20,694 nucleotides of DNA from positions 1 to 20,694 of the IMG/VR virus record IMGVR_UViG_3300023172_000251. The stretch is one strand, 5' to 3'. Shown here piece by piece: positions 19,997 through 20,694 of the stretch. Every line of letters starts with the position of its first letter. The stretch's first letter is position 1. Both the position numbers and the translations under genes were made by a program. The stretch is from a virus. The notes under the pieces are model-generated. The model ran no database searches. It had not been told where the DNA came from and saw only the letters and a list, made by a program, of their open reading frames with translations.

Positions 19997-20694
19997 ATGA
20001 ATATTTTGGGAATTTATGGTAGTTTTAATTGGGAAGCAAATACCTCATATGATGAAAATGGTTCAATATCATGGCTTCATGATTCTGGTGCATCTCTCAT
20101 AATTAATGGAAATCATGTATGTAGTATTTCAGAAGAAAGGCTTAGTAGAATTAAGTATGATGGCAATTTTCCTAAACTGTCCATAGATTATTGCTTATCT
20201 GAAGGAAATTTGCATCCGGAAAATATAGATTTGATATGTATTACATCAATGTGTCTTGATATTTTTTATGAGAAATTGTATAACAATGAAATTCATAAAA
20301 AAATAAATGAAATATTTCCAAATGCAAAAATAAAAATAGTTTCACATCATCTAAGTCATGCTGCAGCAGCAATTTTTACTTGTGATTTTAATGAAGGAAC
20401 TTTTCTTATATTAGATGGAGCTGGTAGTAAAATTTATGATCCATATAAAAATAATGAAATAACAACAGAAACTAATAGTATTGGATACTTTAATAAGTAT
20501 GAAAATGTTTTAAGAATTCATCCAGGATATCATGAAGTTAATGATTTTGGTACTTATTATAGGGGATTATCTCAGATTATATATGAAAGAAAAACTCATA
20601 GGAAACTTTGGGATTATGAGGAAAATATTCGTGAAAGTTTGAGTGGAAAAATAATGGGTCTTTCTGCTTATGGTGAATATCAAAAACATGATTG
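19997..20694 (+). CDS. NodU/CmcH-type carbamoyltransferase (partial, N-terminal part)
   Basis: The frame is open from the ATG at 19997 to the right edge (232 full codons); the 3' end lies outside the window. The product begins MNILGIYGSFNWEANTSY and shows the family landmarks: DSGASLIINGNHV, ISEERLSRIKYDG, the metal-binding HHLSHAAAA (H117, H118, H121), LDGAGS at 139-144 and GKIMGLSAYG at 217-226. These belong to the Kae1-like ASKHA domain of O-carbamoyltransferases, which use carbamoyl phosphate and ATP to carbamoylate a hydroxyl on sugars or antibiotics. The full protein should be about 500-600 residues with a second YrdC-like or C-terminal domain. Cyanophages are known to carry such genes; a surface glycan is one possible substrate. 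It forms a pair with the oxygenase upstream. Confidence 0.85.
   Translation, partial: MNILGIYGSFNWEANTSYDENGSISWLHDSGASLIINGNHVCSISEERLSRIKYDGNFPKLSIDYCLSEGNLHPENIDLICITSMCLDIFYEKLYNNEIHKKINEIFPNAKIKIVSHHLSHAAAAIFTCDFNEGTFLILDGAGSKIYDPYKNNEITTETNSIGYFNKYENVLRIHPGYHEVNDFGTYYRGLSQIIYERKTHRKLWDYEENIRESLSGKIMGLSAYGEYQKHD

Noticed and set aside
19992-20694. Reverse transcriptase or template repeat for the candidate variable segment
   Set aside because: The sequence to the right edge encodes a carbamoyltransferase, and I saw no second copy of the variable segment anywhere in the window.
1-20694. tRNA, rRNA, insertion sequences or integrase attachment sites
   Set aside because: No cloverleaf-like sequence, transposase, integrase or flanking terminal repeats were recognised when reading both strands; a short or divergent tRNA could be missed without a covariance search.

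Overview
The window looks like part of a marine T4-like cyanophage genome (a myovirus of Synechococcus or Prochlorococcus) or a close relative. It is AT-rich and densely packed on the + strand. It carries several T4-type late promoter sequences (TATAAATA), long repetitive tail-fibre genes ending in an S74 chaperone, and metabolic genes of kinds known from cyanophages. I identified families by eye from motifs; no database search was run.

Layout. (1) 1-1136: small overlapping unknown genes, then an HNH endonuclease gene preceded by a hairpin and a late-promoter-like box. (2) 1193-8449: virion genes, namely a 617-aa beta-helix-like fibre or tail protein, a 113-aa small protein, and a 1677-aa mosaic tail fibre with strong internal duplications and a C-terminal intramolecular chaperone. 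(3) 8533-13230: a late adhesin module with two small structural proteins, three LamG-type (concanavalin-like) proteins (one also with Asp-box propeller repeats) and a tail-assembly-chaperone-like protein. (4) 13234-16438: an accessory cassette with a leftward 2OG-Fe(II) oxygenase, then a rightward flavin halogenase-like enzyme, a second oxygenase of a different type and a TauE/SafE-type permease. The two arms diverge from one 50-bp element in which two perfect sigma70 consensus promoters overlap on a palindromic -10 box. (5) 16507-19462: a second late adhesin module, paralogous in part to the first: a mosaic small fibre protein, three tandem ~77-aa paralogues, a 125-aa paralogue, a second chaperone-like protein, and a Cys-rich adhesin whose C-terminus looks like a C-type-lectin/DUF1566 fold with a GC-rich, A-poor segment. 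(6) 19491-20694: a cupin/JmjC-like oxygenase and the start of a NodU-type carbamoyltransferase.

How it fits together. The late genes would build host-recognition fibres and adhesins, with the chaperone-like genes assisting their assembly. The accessory genes resemble natural-product or glycan tailoring enzymes (halogenase-like, three different oxygenases, carbamoyltransferase) plus a small-anion-type permease. The central cassette appears to be under host-type sigma70 control, whereas the structural genes carry late promoters. The two most striking observations are the symmetric divergent promoter at 13849-13898 and the possible hypervariable (diversity-generating-retroelement-like) end of the Cys-rich adhesin at 19358-19450. 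No reverse transcriptase or template repeat lies in this window, so the latter remains a hypothesis.
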